From assembly GCA_022486625.1 (NCBI GenBank), contig JAKVKH010000023.1:1-60841 (forward strand): a stretch of DNA of 60,841 bases, written 5' to 3'. The stretch's first letter is position 1, and each line of letters begins with the position of its first letter. Under the pieces are notes generated by a model. It was not told where the DNA came from, made no database searches, and saw only the letters and a program-made list of their open reading frames with translations. The stretch comes from Butyrivibrio sp. (GTDB lineage Bacteria; Bacillota; Clostridia; Lachnospirales; Lachnospiraceae). Positions 17,902 through 27,509 of the stretch are shown one piece after another. The translations under genes were made by a program, and so were the position numbers.

Positions 17902-19887
17902 TCAGATTCTTTCAAATACAGGAATGCTGTCAATCGGTGCTGCAGCCTTAATCGTCTGTCCGCCCTCATACTGCCTGTGGTCCCGGATATCCTGCCATTT
18001 CCCGGCCGGAAGATATACCTCTCTTTCGTAAGTGTCTGCGTACAATATCGGTGCAACCAGATATTTTGCACCGAACATATACTGATCAGACAGTTCCCAG
18101 CACTTTTTATCCTCCGGGAACTCATAGAACATCGCACGCATCATCGGCATGCCGCTTTCATGCGCTTCTTTTGCCAGTTTCTCAATATACGGTCTGATGG
18201 AAAGACGCAGATCCAGGTTCTTCTTCATGATGCCCATTGCTTCATCTCCATAGCTCCAGAGCTCATTAGGCTGACCTGTCGGAAGATATCCTCCTCCGAA
18301 ATCCTTATCATTGAACGTCGCAATATTATGCGGATCACGATCCCCATGCATTCTGAGTACCGGTGTAAATACGGCAAACTCATACCAGCGCATGAGAAGA
18401 TGAACAAATGCAGGGTCTGTAACATCGCCGCACATAAAGCCACCAATATCTGTTGTCCACCACGGAATACCTGCAACACCCATATTCAGACCTGCTGCCA
18501 CCTGATCCTTCAATGATTCAAAGGTACTCTGCACATCACCAGACCACAGAAGTGCGCCATATTTCTGACTTCCTACCCAGCCGCATCTGACAAGACTGAG
18601 TACGTCCTGATTTCCATCCTTTTTTTCTCCATCATAAAACGCCTTTGCATAAAGCCTCGGATAGATGTTGCTGACTTCCAGTGCAGGTCCGATAGAATAA
18701 CGATAGTTATCATAATCATATACGGCAAGATCCGGTTCTGCATTATCCAGCCAGAACATGTCGATTCCATAATCATAATAATTCTTCTTACATTTTTCCC
18801 AGATAAACTCTCTTGCTTCCGGATTGGTTGTATCCACTTCCACACAGTCGCCCTGATAATCATAGGTTTCAATCGTACCGCGCTCCGTACGGATCAGAAG
18901 TCCCCTGTCATACATCTCGCCAAAATTAATGCTCTTACGATCAACAGACGGCCATACGGATACGACCACCTTTGTTCCCATGGCATGAAGTTCGGCCACC
19001 ATTGCCTTCGGATCAGGCCAGAATTCCGGGTCAAACTGCCAGTCGCCCTGACGTGTCCAGTGGAAAAAGTCAATAACGATAACATCCAGCGGAATATTCA
19101 ATTCCTTATATTTACGTGCAACAGACAGCACTTCATCCTGTGTACGATAACGCAGCTTGCACTGCCACAGTCCCAGTACGTCACTTCTCATTACAGGCGC
19201 GCGTCCGACAACCGCAGTATAATTCTCTGTAATCTGCCTCGGCGTATCCTCTGCGGTAATCCAGTAATCCATTTCCTTTGTTGCCTGTGCATGCCATTCT
19301 GTATAGTTTTTACCAAAAGAAGCACTTCCAACTGCCGGATTATTCCACAGGAAACCATAGCCAAGGCTGGAAAGTGCGAACGGAATGGAAGACTGGGAAT
19401 TACGCTGCGCCAGTTCCAGCACGCAGCCCTTCATATCCATATATGGCTGCTGATACTGTCCCATACCAAAGAGCTTCTCTCCATCATTACTTTCAAACCG
19501 CATGGTCAGCTGATAATCACCGCCGATGATCGGCTTGTAATTTCTGGCAACCAGCTTTAAACAGCTGCTTTCACGGCTGATCGTGCCATAATAACAACGA
19601 TAATACTCCCTCAGGATTTTCACACTATCTTTATAATACGTAATTACACCGACTTCATTCAGTTCAGCACGGATTTTCCCGTTTGTAATGGAAGCCTTTC
19701 CATCCGCAATCACGATCTCTGCAGACTGCACTCCGATTTCTTCTGTCAGCGCCCACTCATTTCCGGTAAAAGAATTATTCATGGTTGAGCGCACACGAAG
19801 TGCGTTCCTGCCCCAGGGTTCAATCCACAATGTCTCTCCCTGCCTTCTGGCAATCAGTCTGTTTCCCTCTTTTGTATATAACATCAT
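17902..19887 (-). CDS. GH31 alpha-xylosidase-like glycosidase
   Basis: 661 residues, cytoplasmic. After an N-terminal beta-sandwich (GMGQYQQPY) comes the GH31 barrel with DVIVIDFFHW, nucleophile D381 in FWLDNAEP and acid/base D451 in WSGDVQS. The WLDNAEP form and RYRTQDEVL are shared with alpha-xylosidases and related exo-enzymes rather than classical maltases, so alpha-xylosidase is preferred, but alpha-glucosidase or sulfoquinovosidase-like specificity cannot be excluded. The sulfoquinovose-binding signature was not evident. Start is ambiguous between two adjacent Met codons behind GAGGTGA. It follows the GH3 gene by 38 bp in one transcription unit and ends at a strong terminator. Confidence 0.85.
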   Translation of the reverse strand: MMLYTKEGNRLIARRQGETLWIEPWGRNALRVRSTMNNSFTGNEWALTEEIGVQSAEIVIADGKASITNGKIRAELNEVGVITYYKDSVKILREYYRCYYGTISRESSCLKLVARNYKPIIGGDYQLTMRFESNDGEKLFGMGQYQQPYMDMKGCVLELAQRNSQSSIPFALSSLGYGFLWNNPAVGSASFGKNYTEWHAQATKEMDYWITAEDTPRQITENYTAVVGRAPVMRSDVLGLWQCKLRYRTQDEVLSVARKYKELNIPLDVIVIDFFHWTRQGDWQFDPEFWPDPKAMVAELHAMGTKVVVSVWPSVDRKSINFGEMYDRGLLIRTERGTIETYDYQGDCVEVDTTNPEAREFIWEKCKKNYYDYGIDMFWLDNAEPDLAVYDYDNYRYSIGPALEVSNIYPRLYAKAFYDGEKKDGNQDVLSLVRCGWVGSQKYGALLWSGDVQSTFESLKDQVAAGLNMGVAGIPWWTTDIGGFMCGDVTDPAFVHLLMRWYEFAVFTPVLRMHGDRDPHNIATFNDKDFGGGYLPTGQPNELWSYGDEAMGIMKKNLDLRLSIRPYIEKLAKEAHESGMPMMRAMFYEFPEDKKCWELSDQYMFGAKYLVAPILYADTYEREVYLPAGKWQDIRDHRQYEGGQTIKAAAPIDSIPVFERI

Positions 19888-19925
19888 TCACCTCATTTCT
19901 GCGCATCCTGTACGCCTGTTTTTTC

Positions 19926-22031
19926 TTATATAATCAGTCTGATATCTTCTGAAGAGCTTCCGATGCCAAAGTGCACCGGCACCTTTCTCTCATGTCTGAT
20001 TTCATGCTCCAGCTCGACTGCTACTTCTGCCACGCACTCCTGCCCGGCACTCAGATATACCTTTTCAAATCCTGCAAGTTCCTGGAATACTGCCGCACCA
20101 TCTTCCCTGCTGTATACCTGTACGGTTTCATTTCCACTGACATTTCCGGTATTCCGAACCCTGCAGGAAATAATACTCTGTCCGTTTTCTTCTCTGTACT
20201 GCGGCGTGCTGTATTCAAACGTCGTATAGGACAGACCGTGTCCGAAGCAGAACAGCGGATCGACATGCATGGTATCGTTGTATCTGTATCCAACCAGCTG
20301 CCTCTCTGAATATCCGACATGGTCTCCTCCGGGAAATTCTCCGATTGCATGTGCACTGCAGCCGTTCATATCTTTATAAAAAGTCTCTGCCAGTTTACCG
20401 GAAGGATTCACATTCCCAAGAAGTACATCAGCCAGTGCATCTCCGCCTTCCAGTCCTGCATAATAGCTCCAGACAATAGTACCGGCCTGATCTGCCCATG
20501 GCATTTCCACCGGACTTCCCGCATACAGAACCACAATCATATCCTTTCGGATTTTCAGCAGTTCTTCCACCAGAAGATCCTGCCCGTATGGCAGTTTCAT
20601 ATCGCTTCTGTCATTGCCTTCCGCGTCATGATCATGATTCAGTCCGCCGACGAAAATCACTGCATCATAAGATTCCTTTGCTTTCTGCAGTGCCTCTTCT
20701 CTGAGCTGCGCCTGCCTGTGCATAAGCGCACTGTTTTCTTCTGCTTTCTTCCCGGTCGTTCCGCCGCCGTTTTCCAGTGAAGCCTGCTGCCAGTTTACAT
20801 TTCCGTGCTGTCCCTTTTCCTCTGCCTTCTCACTGGTATAACCCGGTTCATAATCCACCTGCGCATTTCCGCCGACATGTGTTTTAATGCCAAGAAGCGA
20901 TGTAACTTCATACAGTGCCTTGATTTCCGCACTTCCGCCTCCATTTGAATGAATACGGTCTGCATTTTCTCCAATCACCAGCACTTTTTTCAGCCTGTCC
21001 TTATGAAGCGGCAGAACCTGATTATCATTTTTCAGAAGTATGATGGACTGTCTTGCCACATCAAGCGCAACCTGACGGTGTGCCGGTGTATTATATGCGC
21101 CGCCTTTCCGGCTTTCCCCACCCAGCATATGCAGACGCATCATCAGTATGAGAATATGCTCTACCTTTCTGTCTACTGCCTCTTCACTTATCTCTCCGCT
21201 TTCTATGGCTTTTTTTAGCGGATCTGCCAGGAAATACTCATTGAAATTGTCCGTTACAGACATCTCCACATCCAACTCTGACTCCGCGGCCTTTTTCGTA
21301 TCATGAACCGCACCCCAGTCAGATATGACAGTGCCGTCATAATTCCATTCTTCTCTCAGAATCTTCTTCAGAAGAAATTCACTCTGACAGCAATGCTCTC
21401 CATACAGCAGATTATATGCACCCATAATACTGTATGAATGCCCTTTTTCCACCGCTTTATGAAATGCGCGCAGATAAACGGTTCGAAGTGTTTCCTCATC
21501 CACATCTGCTTCCACTTCCAGACGCCTTGTTTCCTGGTTGTTTACTGCAAAATGCTTTACGCAGGCTGCAACATCCCATTTCTGTACTCCATCAATGAAT
21601 TCTGCTGCAAGCTCACCTGTCAGATAAGGATCTTCGCTGAAATACTCAAAATTTCTGCCGCACAGCGGACTTCTCTTAATATTGATCCCGGGCGCCAGAA
21701 TAACATCCTTTCCCCGTCCTCTCGCCTCTTCACCCAGAACACTTCCCATTTCATGTGCAAGCACCCTGTTCCATGTAGATGCAAGCGCACTGTTGCAGGG
21801 AAGATAGGTCACCTGATCTGCCTGATGCTCCGGTGTCATCCAATGATCCGGTTCAAAATTCTGCCGGACACCCATCGGTCCATCTGACATTGTCAGCGGC
21901 GGAATTCCGAGCCGTTCTACTCCCTTTGTCTGAAACAGATGTGCCCCGTGAATCATTCCGATTTTTTCATCCAGCGTCATCTGTGCAATCAGCGCATGTG
22001 CGCGTGTGCTGTAATCATTTTTCTGTGTCAT
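19926..22031 (-). CDS. GH3 beta-glucosidase
   Basis: About 701 residues, no signal peptide. N-terminal GH3 barrel with MSDGPMGVR, CVKHFAVNNQE and nucleophile D238 in TVISDWGA; the C-terminal alpha/beta domain (~330-570) and a terminal Fn3-like domain follow. There is no PA14 insertion. It would cleave beta-glucosyl residues from the non-reducing end of imported oligosaccharides. The reading frame is open upstream into the regulator gene, but the chosen Met has an AGGAGAAGATGGGCA site and begins the family homology. It is 28 bp downstream of the response regulator and 38 bp upstream of GH31. Confidence 0.92.
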   Translation of the reverse strand: MTQKNDYSTRAHALIAQMTLDEKIGMIHGAHLFQTKGVERLGIPPLTMSDGPMGVRQNFEPDHWMTPEHQADQVTYLPCNSALASTWNRVLAHEMGSVLGEEARGRGKDVILAPGINIKRSPLCGRNFEYFSEDPYLTGELAAEFIDGVQKWDVAACVKHFAVNNQETRRLEVEADVDEETLRTVYLRAFHKAVEKGHSYSIMGAYNLLYGEHCCQSEFLLKKILREEWNYDGTVISDWGAVHDTKKAAESELDVEMSVTDNFNEYFLADPLKKAIESGEISEEAVDRKVEHILILMMRLHMLGGESRKGGAYNTPAHRQVALDVARQSIILLKNDNQVLPLHKDRLKKVLVIGENADRIHSNGGGSAEIKALYEVTSLLGIKTHVGGNAQVDYEPGYTSEKAEEKGQHGNVNWQQASLENGGGTTGKKAEENSALMHRQAQLREEALQKAKESYDAVIFVGGLNHDHDAEGNDRSDMKLPYGQDLLVEELLKIRKDMIVVLYAGSPVEMPWADQAGTIVWSYYAGLEGGDALADVLLGNVNPSGKLAETFYKDMNGCSAHAIGEFPGGDHVGYSERQLVGYRYNDTMHVDPLFCFGHGLSYTTFEYSTPQYREENGQSIISCRVRNTGNVSGNETVQVYSREDGAAVFQELAGFEKVYLSAGQECVAEVAVELEHEIRHERKVPVHFGIGSSSEDIRLII

Positions 22032-22059
22032 TGCCCATCTTCTCCTGTTATTTTCTTTT

Positions 22060-23646
22060 TCATGTTTCCTGTCTCTGCTTCCTCTGTACCCGCAACTGTC
22101 TGCGGAAATCAGCCGGACTAAGCCCGACCTGACTGCGAAATTTTTTACTGAAATAATCCACATCACTGTATCCGATCCGTGTTGCGATTTCATAAATTTT
22201 CAGATGATCATCAGCCAGCAGCTTCTTGGCTTCCTCAACACGTCGTTCATTCAGATAGCTGTTGAAACTGTTTCCTGTGGATTTACTGAATACCTTGCCA
22301 AAGTAAACACTGTTATAACCAAACAAAGGTGCAACCTCTTCCAGTGTCAGATTGCTCTGGAAGTTATGATCAATATAGGACAATACATCCTGCATGGTAC
22401 TCTCTGCCCCGGCATGCCCACGGATTCTCTGCACAATTTCTCTCGACTGTGTTTCCAGATACTGCATGATCTCATACAGATAAAATCTGTTGCCTATAAA
22501 TTCAATAATCTCACTGTTACTGTCAAAAAGCTCTTCACACTCCGGGTAGGTTCTGCTGACCTGTTCCTTGATCTGCAGAAAAAGATCTGTCAAAAACAGC
22601 CTTACTTCAGGAATCGCATCCGTTACCAGATGCAGATACTGTTCAAGCTCCTTCAACGTTTCATGTGCCTTGTCAATGCTGCAGGCCTGCAGATATCCGA
22701 TCAGACGGCTGCTGAACACATGAAGCCTTTCCTGTGTAATCTGCTCACTGCGCTCCTGCCAGTCTGAAAGCTCCTGATAGCCAAAGGTATGCGCACCTTC
22801 TGCACAGAAAAACCGCCTTTCACACAGCCTTCTTGCCTCGTCATAAGATCGCGCAATATGATCGGCACGCTCTATGATACTGCCATATGCCAGAAACATC
22901 GTATCAAGCGGGCTGTCTTCCTGAAACGGCTTTTTTTCATAATGATCAAGAAAACGCTGAAACTGCCGGATTGCATTCTTTCCTCTGAAAAGAAGTACCT
23001 GACGTTTTTCAAGTTCACAATATTCATAAGCATCCGGTTTCATAAATGCGCCCAGCAGATCCTGTATTTTGTATTCCGGCTGTTCCCGATCCGTATGATA
23101 AGTCTCATAGACTGCAACCTGGTAGGCATCGGCTTTCAGTTGCACAGCATCCAGTTCCGCATCCGGCGTATCGTTTTCTCCGGGGTCATGCGTTCCCAGA
23201 AGCAGCTCCTGAAGCACTACATCCTTCGCCTTCGTGGTAATTCTCCTGATATTCCCCTGTTTTGCTGACTCTTTTGCCATATCACTGCGAATCTGTTCCA
23301 CTGTCTTTTGCAGCTCATCTTCATCAATCGGCTTGGTCAGATAATTGGTTACACCGTATCGGATCGCAGACTGTGCATAACTAAAATCCGAATATCCGCT
23401 CAGAATGATAAAGCGCCCCTGATAACCCTGTTCTCTTGCCATTCGGATTACATCAATTCCATGAATTTTGGGCATATGAAGATCAAGTAGCACAATTCCG
23501 GGATTTTTTTCCAGAATCTGCCTGAGCGCTTCTTCTCCGTTTGCCGCTTCTGCACAGACTTTAAACCCGAGGCTCTCCCAGTCCATGATAAACTTCAGCC
23601 CTTCTCTGATATTCTCTTCATCATCTGCAATCAGTACTGTTTCCAA
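22060..23646 (-). CDS. YesN-type response regulator (receiver plus AraC DNA-binding domain)
   Basis: 528 residues. The receiver domain at 1-125 has the acidic pair DDEE, the phosphoacceptor Asp in VLLDLHMP and the switch Lys in YLTKPID. A helical linker of about 270 residues follows, then two helix-turn-helix motifs of the AraC type at the C-terminus (FNSYLNERRVEEAKKLL and ATRIGYSDVDYFSKKF). It begins with a TTG codon three bases after the binding-protein stop; the AGGAG site lies inside the last codons of that gene, indicating coupling. The likely partner kinase is the YesM-type gene about 7 kb upstream at 30172-32049. Predicted to activate the surrounding sugar genes. Confidence 0.9.
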   Translation of the reverse strand: METVLIADDEENIREGLKFIMDWESLGFKVCAEAANGEEALRQILEKNPGIVLLDLHMPKIHGIDVIRMAREQGYQGRFIILSGYSDFSYAQSAIRYGVTNYLTKPIDEDELQKTVEQIRSDMAKESAKQGNIRRITTKAKDVVLQELLLGTHDPGENDTPDAELDAVQLKADAYQVAVYETYHTDREQPEYKIQDLLGAFMKPDAYEYCELEKRQVLLFRGKNAIRQFQRFLDHYEKKPFQEDSPLDTMFLAYGSIIERADHIARSYDEARRLCERRFFCAEGAHTFGYQELSDWQERSEQITQERLHVFSSRLIGYLQACSIDKAHETLKELEQYLHLVTDAIPEVRLFLTDLFLQIKEQVSRTYPECEELFDSNSEIIEFIGNRFYLYEIMQYLETQSREIVQRIRGHAGAESTMQDVLSYIDHNFQSNLTLEEVAPLFGYNSVYFGKVFSKSTGNSFNSYLNERRVEEAKKLLADDHLKIYEIATRIGYSDVDYFSKKFRSQVGLSPADFRRQLRVQRKQRQET

Positions 23647-23649
23647 TAC

Positions 23650-25392
23650 TCACTCTCCTGTCTCATTCAAAATGATCTGCTGCCTGATCTTCCCTGCCGC
23701 CTTTGCATTTGCAAAATCATACTGATACGCCTGCTGATAGCCAAGTGCAGCACACGTGGTCTGCATATGTTTCTGCAACCGGTCAAATTCTGCATCATCT
23801 GATGCAAAAATCATCTTCCATGAGTCCTTCACGATAATTTTTTTACATGCTTCTCTGATTTCTTTGATTTCCGAGCTTTCCTCCGGTGCACTGTAGCTGC
23901 ATCCCGGTGCGACAAGAATCTTGTTGTTCTTTTCCAGATAATCCATGGTATCTGTCGCATTCATCTTTTCAGACCAGTCATTCTGCAGTCTGGTCTTACT
24001 TCTTTCCTGCTCGCTGGGCCAGAGGTGATAAGAATAGGCATTTCCCCTGGAATCTTTCTGGTTCAGCGTTACTGCCGTATAATTCAGCTGAGAAACGCCA
24101 TCCCTGAAAGTTCCGACAGATTCCATCCCCGGGATTGGAAGATTCTGCCTCTGCAGAAATGTTTTCTGCCCGTATGCAGTCAGTTCAGGGCCATTATCTC
24201 CCATCTGCCAGCAGATTCCTTCCGGTCCGGCACTTCCGTCATTTGGCTGTGCCTGACTGGCGTATACACCTTCATCGGAATAAAGCCAGTCGATAAAATC
24301 TGCAAGACGTTCCGGATCTTCTGCTCCGGAACCTACCGCCATCACATTTTTCAGATTGCCTGTCTGTGAACAGCCATATCCATATACCTTCATGTCATCA
24401 ATGTTCACCGCCATGAATCCCTTTCCCTGATCCATATGCTCCTGTGTGTTATATGCAGACTGTCCCAGAAACGGCCACGGACTGAACAGAATCTGTCCGT
24501 CCCGATACTTTTCAAAAACCTCCGAGTAATTCTGGATCTGAGAATCCGGATCTACAAGACCTTTCTGATTCGCTTCGAAGTAAAATCTGAGTACTCTCAT
24601 ATACAACGAACCGGAATCCAGAATATTCTGATAATCTGTTCCGTCTGCTTTTGCCAGCAGGAACCCGGATTCATCATAACCATAAAAACAGCAGGGCTGT
24701 TTGGCCGCATTCATCAGATTATCATCCCAGTCACCAAAAAAAGAAAATGCATAGGTTCTGGCACCTGATGCTGTTTTGGGATACAGCTGCTGCATCTTCA
24801 CCAGCACCGGCAGAAGGTCCTCCAGTGTACCAATCTGAGGATACCCCAGCTGTGCATACAGATCCCATCTGATATATGGACTGTACGAGGGTTCCAGAAC
24901 ATTCTGCGGTGTCATGGAGGACAGGGTTGACATTTCACTGGGAATTGCATAGATTCCCTTCGCTGGAAGTCCTGCGTTCAGCTGATTGATTGCCTTTCTA
25001 TATTTCATGATACTTTTATTCTTCAGATAACCGCTGATATCCGTCAGAAGCCCGGATTCCACCATACCGGAAAGTGCATCGCTTTCCGCAGAGCAGATAA
25101 TCAGATCTCCGAGATTACCGGAAGCCGCTCTGACATCCTGTAGCACAGAACCGTTATAACTTCTGTTCGGTGCAATAATATTCAGCTTCATATTGAACTT
25201 ATCATGTACCGTCTTTGCAAACCATCCGGACTGAATCCCCTGATAATTTGCCTGCGGATCAAATACATCAACTGTAATTTCCTGCGGATAATCTGCTGCA
25301 GAATATCTGCTTGCAGCAGTACTGCTGCCGCAGGCTGCACACATACTTATCACCATGGATGCAAGTGCTGCTATGGCAATCATTCTCTTCAT
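23650..25392 (-). CDS. Sugar ABC transporter binding lipoprotein (SBP 1)
   Basis: 580-residue exported lipoprotein: a signal peptide ending near MCAACGSS (weak lipobox), then a family 1 extracellular solute-binding fold of the long type that pairs with LplB/LplC permeases. It is a paralogue of the protein encoded at 25614-27422: both have the sequence VDVFDPQANY or LDVYDQLANY, then GWFAK and the SGNLGDL motif at matching places. Start: the Met with GGAG six bases upstream, four codons inside the longest frame. First gene of the unit SBP1-RR-GH3-GH31, with its own promoter upstream. Probably binds an oligosaccharide at the cell surface. Confidence 0.87.
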   Translation of the reverse strand: MKRMIAIAALASMVISMCAACGSSTAASRYSAADYPQEITVDVFDPQANYQGIQSGWFAKTVHDKFNMKLNIIAPNRSYNGSVLQDVRAASGNLGDLIICSAESDALSGMVESGLLTDISGYLKNKSIMKYRKAINQLNAGLPAKGIYAIPSEMSTLSSMTPQNVLEPSYSPYIRWDLYAQLGYPQIGTLEDLLPVLVKMQQLYPKTASGARTYAFSFFGDWDDNLMNAAKQPCCFYGYDESGFLLAKADGTDYQNILDSGSLYMRVLRFYFEANQKGLVDPDSQIQNYSEVFEKYRDGQILFSPWPFLGQSAYNTQEHMDQGKGFMAVNIDDMKVYGYGCSQTGNLKNVMAVGSGAEDPERLADFIDWLYSDEGVYASQAQPNDGSAGPEGICWQMGDNGPELTAYGQKTFLQRQNLPIPGMESVGTFRDGVSQLNYTAVTLNQKDSRGNAYSYHLWPSEQERSKTRLQNDWSEKMNATDTMDYLEKNNKILVAPGCSYSAPEESSEIKEIREACKKIIVKDSWKMIFASDDAEFDRLQKHMQTTCAALGYQQAYQYDFANAKAAGKIRQQIILNETGE

Positions 25393-25425
25393 ATGTTTCT
25401 CCATATCAATCAGACCTTCACATCC

Positions 25426-25454
25426 ATTTTACCTTTTTCCGATGCGTCCCACAA
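25426..25454 (-). promoter_or_regulatory. Candidate promoter of the SBP1-regulator-GH3-GH31 unit
   Basis: On the minus strand TTGTGG (25449-25454) is 17 bp from TAAAAT (25426-25431, 5 of 6). The weak -35 fits activator dependence, and an inverted repeat lies immediately upstream (25458-25501). Confidence 0.5.
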
Positions 25455-25457
25455 TCT

Positions 25458-25501
25458 TTGACCGGTATATATCCGGACATATTCTGATATATATCCGTCA
25501 A
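25458..25501. repeat. Imperfect inverted repeat upstream of the SBP1 promoter
   Basis: Arm TTGACCGGTATATATC (25458-25473) is mirrored by GATATATATCCGTCAA (25486-25501) with one single-base offset and a 12-bp centre. Being directly upstream of the -35 it is a candidate activator site, possibly for the YesN-type regulator of the same unit. Confidence 0.5.
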
Positions 25502-25539
25502 AAAATGTGATTAAGCCGGGTAAAAAACCGCCATTCTAT

Positions 25540-25574
25540 AAAAAGAAGACTGCGACGGACCTGCCGCCGCAGCC
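25540..25574 (-). terminator. Terminator after the second binding-protein gene
   Basis: An 11-bp GC-rich stem with two G-T pairs (25548-25558 with 25564-25574), five-base loop, followed on the minus strand by CTTCTTTTT. It closes the LplB-LplC-SBP2 unit and insulates the next promoter. Confidence 0.8.
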
Positions 25575-25613
25575 TTGATGGTGAGCTGTCATTTCAACTC
25601 ATTTCACCCAAAC

Positions 25614-27422
25614 TTATTTACCCATTGCTTCGTTCTCAGCCTTTGCACGAAGAGTTGCTTCGTTCTGCTGGAACTTCACGCAGTCATCATAGCCATAGCC
25701 TTCAGCCTGCTTTGTCATATCTGCAACGATCTGATCGAATTCAGCATCAGACTTTGCATAGATTGCCTTCCAGGAATTGTCCTTGATGCAGGTAGCAACC
25801 TGATCCCACTCAACCTGAAGATCATCAGAATGAACACCACCGACATAGGTTGTACCAGGTGCCATGTTATAACTTCCCTTTGACATATAGTCATCCGGTG
25901 TAGTAGCTCCTGACCATGTTCTCCATGCCTTTTCAATATCAGATCCGGCATTTTCCGTGTAGCTCTTCCAGTTTCTGTAGTTATAGGTCTCTCCATTGGA
26001 ATCAGGATTCTTGGCATCCAGAGCCCATGTGGTATTGTTGATCTTGAAGGAACCGTCATCAAATGTACCTGTATAATCGCCGGTCATCTGTGTCTTTACA
26101 TCTGTCTTTGCTGCCTTACCAAGATCTGTGAAGCAGGTATTGCCGTTTTCATCATAATACCAGCAGACATCCTTAGGACCATAGTTCAATGTCATTGTTC
26201 CTTCAGGTGTTGCAAGCCAGTTGATGATTGCCATGCAAAGTTCCGGATATTCCGTATTTGCACCGATAGACCAGATTCTGTTGCCGCCGTATACATTCTG
26301 ACCATATACAAGAGGCTTTGCATCTGTAGGCTTTACCGGGTACATTCCCTCGCCGGCCTTAAGATGTGTATCTGTGTTATACATAGCTGAACCAAGGAAA
26401 TTGAAGATATTCAGGAAAGCAGTACCGTTCTGATAATCTTCCATCATTCCGTTGTAACCCTGTGTCTGAGAATCAGGATCAAGAAGTCCCTTCTGATACA
26501 GCTTGTTATAGAACTTCAGGCATGTCAGGTACGGACCGTTCTCTTCCAGTGCCGGATAATATTTCTGTTCCGTAGGATCATACAGACCAAATCCGAATTC
26601 ATCATAGCCATAGTATGCTGTAGCAAGAGACTTTACGAACATGACCATATCGCCATCCCAGTCTTTAAACAGTGACATACCATAGGTCTGATTGCCGTTA
26701 TCATCCTTCGGGCAAGCCTTCTGCATCTGTGCCAGAACATCTACCAGACCGTCCAGATCCTTTATTTCAGGAGAACCGATCTTCTCATACAGATCATATC
26801 TTAAATCCCATGTATACATGAAGGACTGCAGATCTTTTTCAGAAGAACCTACATCATGACCAAAACCATATGTCTTGCCGTCTTTGTTGATGCTCTTGTT
26901 CTTGTCCAGAGCCTTCTGCATATTATTCTTGATATACGGGCCATAATCTGTCAGAAGATCATCTTCATTCCAGTCATAAAGCATGCCCTTATCTACTGCC
27001 TGCTGATACTTGTCTCCGTCAGATCCCCAGATCACAAGATCCCCAAGGTTGCCGGATTCCATACGTGTATCATATACACCATCTGCATCAGGAATAATGT
27101 TCAGCTTTACATTAAACTTATCCTTGATTACTTTTGCAAACCATCCGATCTGTTCTCCGGAATAGTTGGCAAGCTGATCATACACATCCAGTGTAACTGT
27201 CTTGTCAGGGATAATGTCTGAAAGATCTCCTTCCAGTGCCTCTGATGATGATGCAGCTGCGTCTGCAGATGCTCCTGAGCTGGCGCTGTCAGCAGCGTCT
27301 GCGCTCTCTTCTTCCGTTGCATCGGAAGAAGCTGTTGTGCTGGATGCGGAAGAACCGCAGGCTGCCACTGATAATGTGGTTGTGCCTACCAGCATGATAG
27401 CAAGTAACTTTTTGAGCTTCAT
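25614..27422 (-). CDS. Sugar ABC transporter binding lipoprotein (SBP 2)
   Basis: 602 residues with signal peptide and lipobox VAACG near residue 22, then an acidic Ser/Ala-rich linker to about residue 65 and a family 1 solute-binding fold. It is encoded directly after the two permease genes and has an AGGAGGGTGAAAAGTTT ribosome region. Sequence similarity to the product at 23650-25392 is clear through the whole first lobe, so the locus has two binding proteins for one permease pair. No ATPase gene is in the cluster; LplBC-type importers commonly share a general MsmK-type ATPase encoded elsewhere. Confidence 0.9.
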   Translation of the reverse strand: MKLKKLLAIMLVGTTTLSVAACGSSASSTTASSDATEEESADAADSASSGASADAAASSSEALEGDLSDIIPDKTVTLDVYDQLANYSGEQIGWFAKVIKDKFNVKLNIIPDADGVYDTRMESGNLGDLVIWGSDGDKYQQAVDKGMLYDWNEDDLLTDYGPYIKNNMQKALDKNKSINKDGKTYGFGHDVGSSEKDLQSFMYTWDLRYDLYEKIGSPEIKDLDGLVDVLAQMQKACPKDDNGNQTYGMSLFKDWDGDMVMFVKSLATAYYGYDEFGFGLYDPTEQKYYPALEENGPYLTCLKFYNKLYQKGLLDPDSQTQGYNGMMEDYQNGTAFLNIFNFLGSAMYNTDTHLKAGEGMYPVKPTDAKPLVYGQNVYGGNRIWSIGANTEYPELCMAIINWLATPEGTMTLNYGPKDVCWYYDENGNTCFTDLGKAAKTDVKTQMTGDYTGTFDDGSFKINNTTWALDAKNPDSNGETYNYRNWKSYTENAGSDIEKAWRTWSGATTPDDYMSKGSYNMAPGTTYVGGVHSDDLQVEWDQVATCIKDNSWKAIYAKSDAEFDQIVADMTKQAEGYGYDDCVKFQQNEATLRAKAENEAMGK

Positions 27423-27509
27423 AAACTTTTCACCCTCCTGTAGTGTTTGTTGCTTTATCTATTCGAAAGATTCTGACCGGAAGTTATTTTCCTGCCAGCC
27501 CCGATTAGA

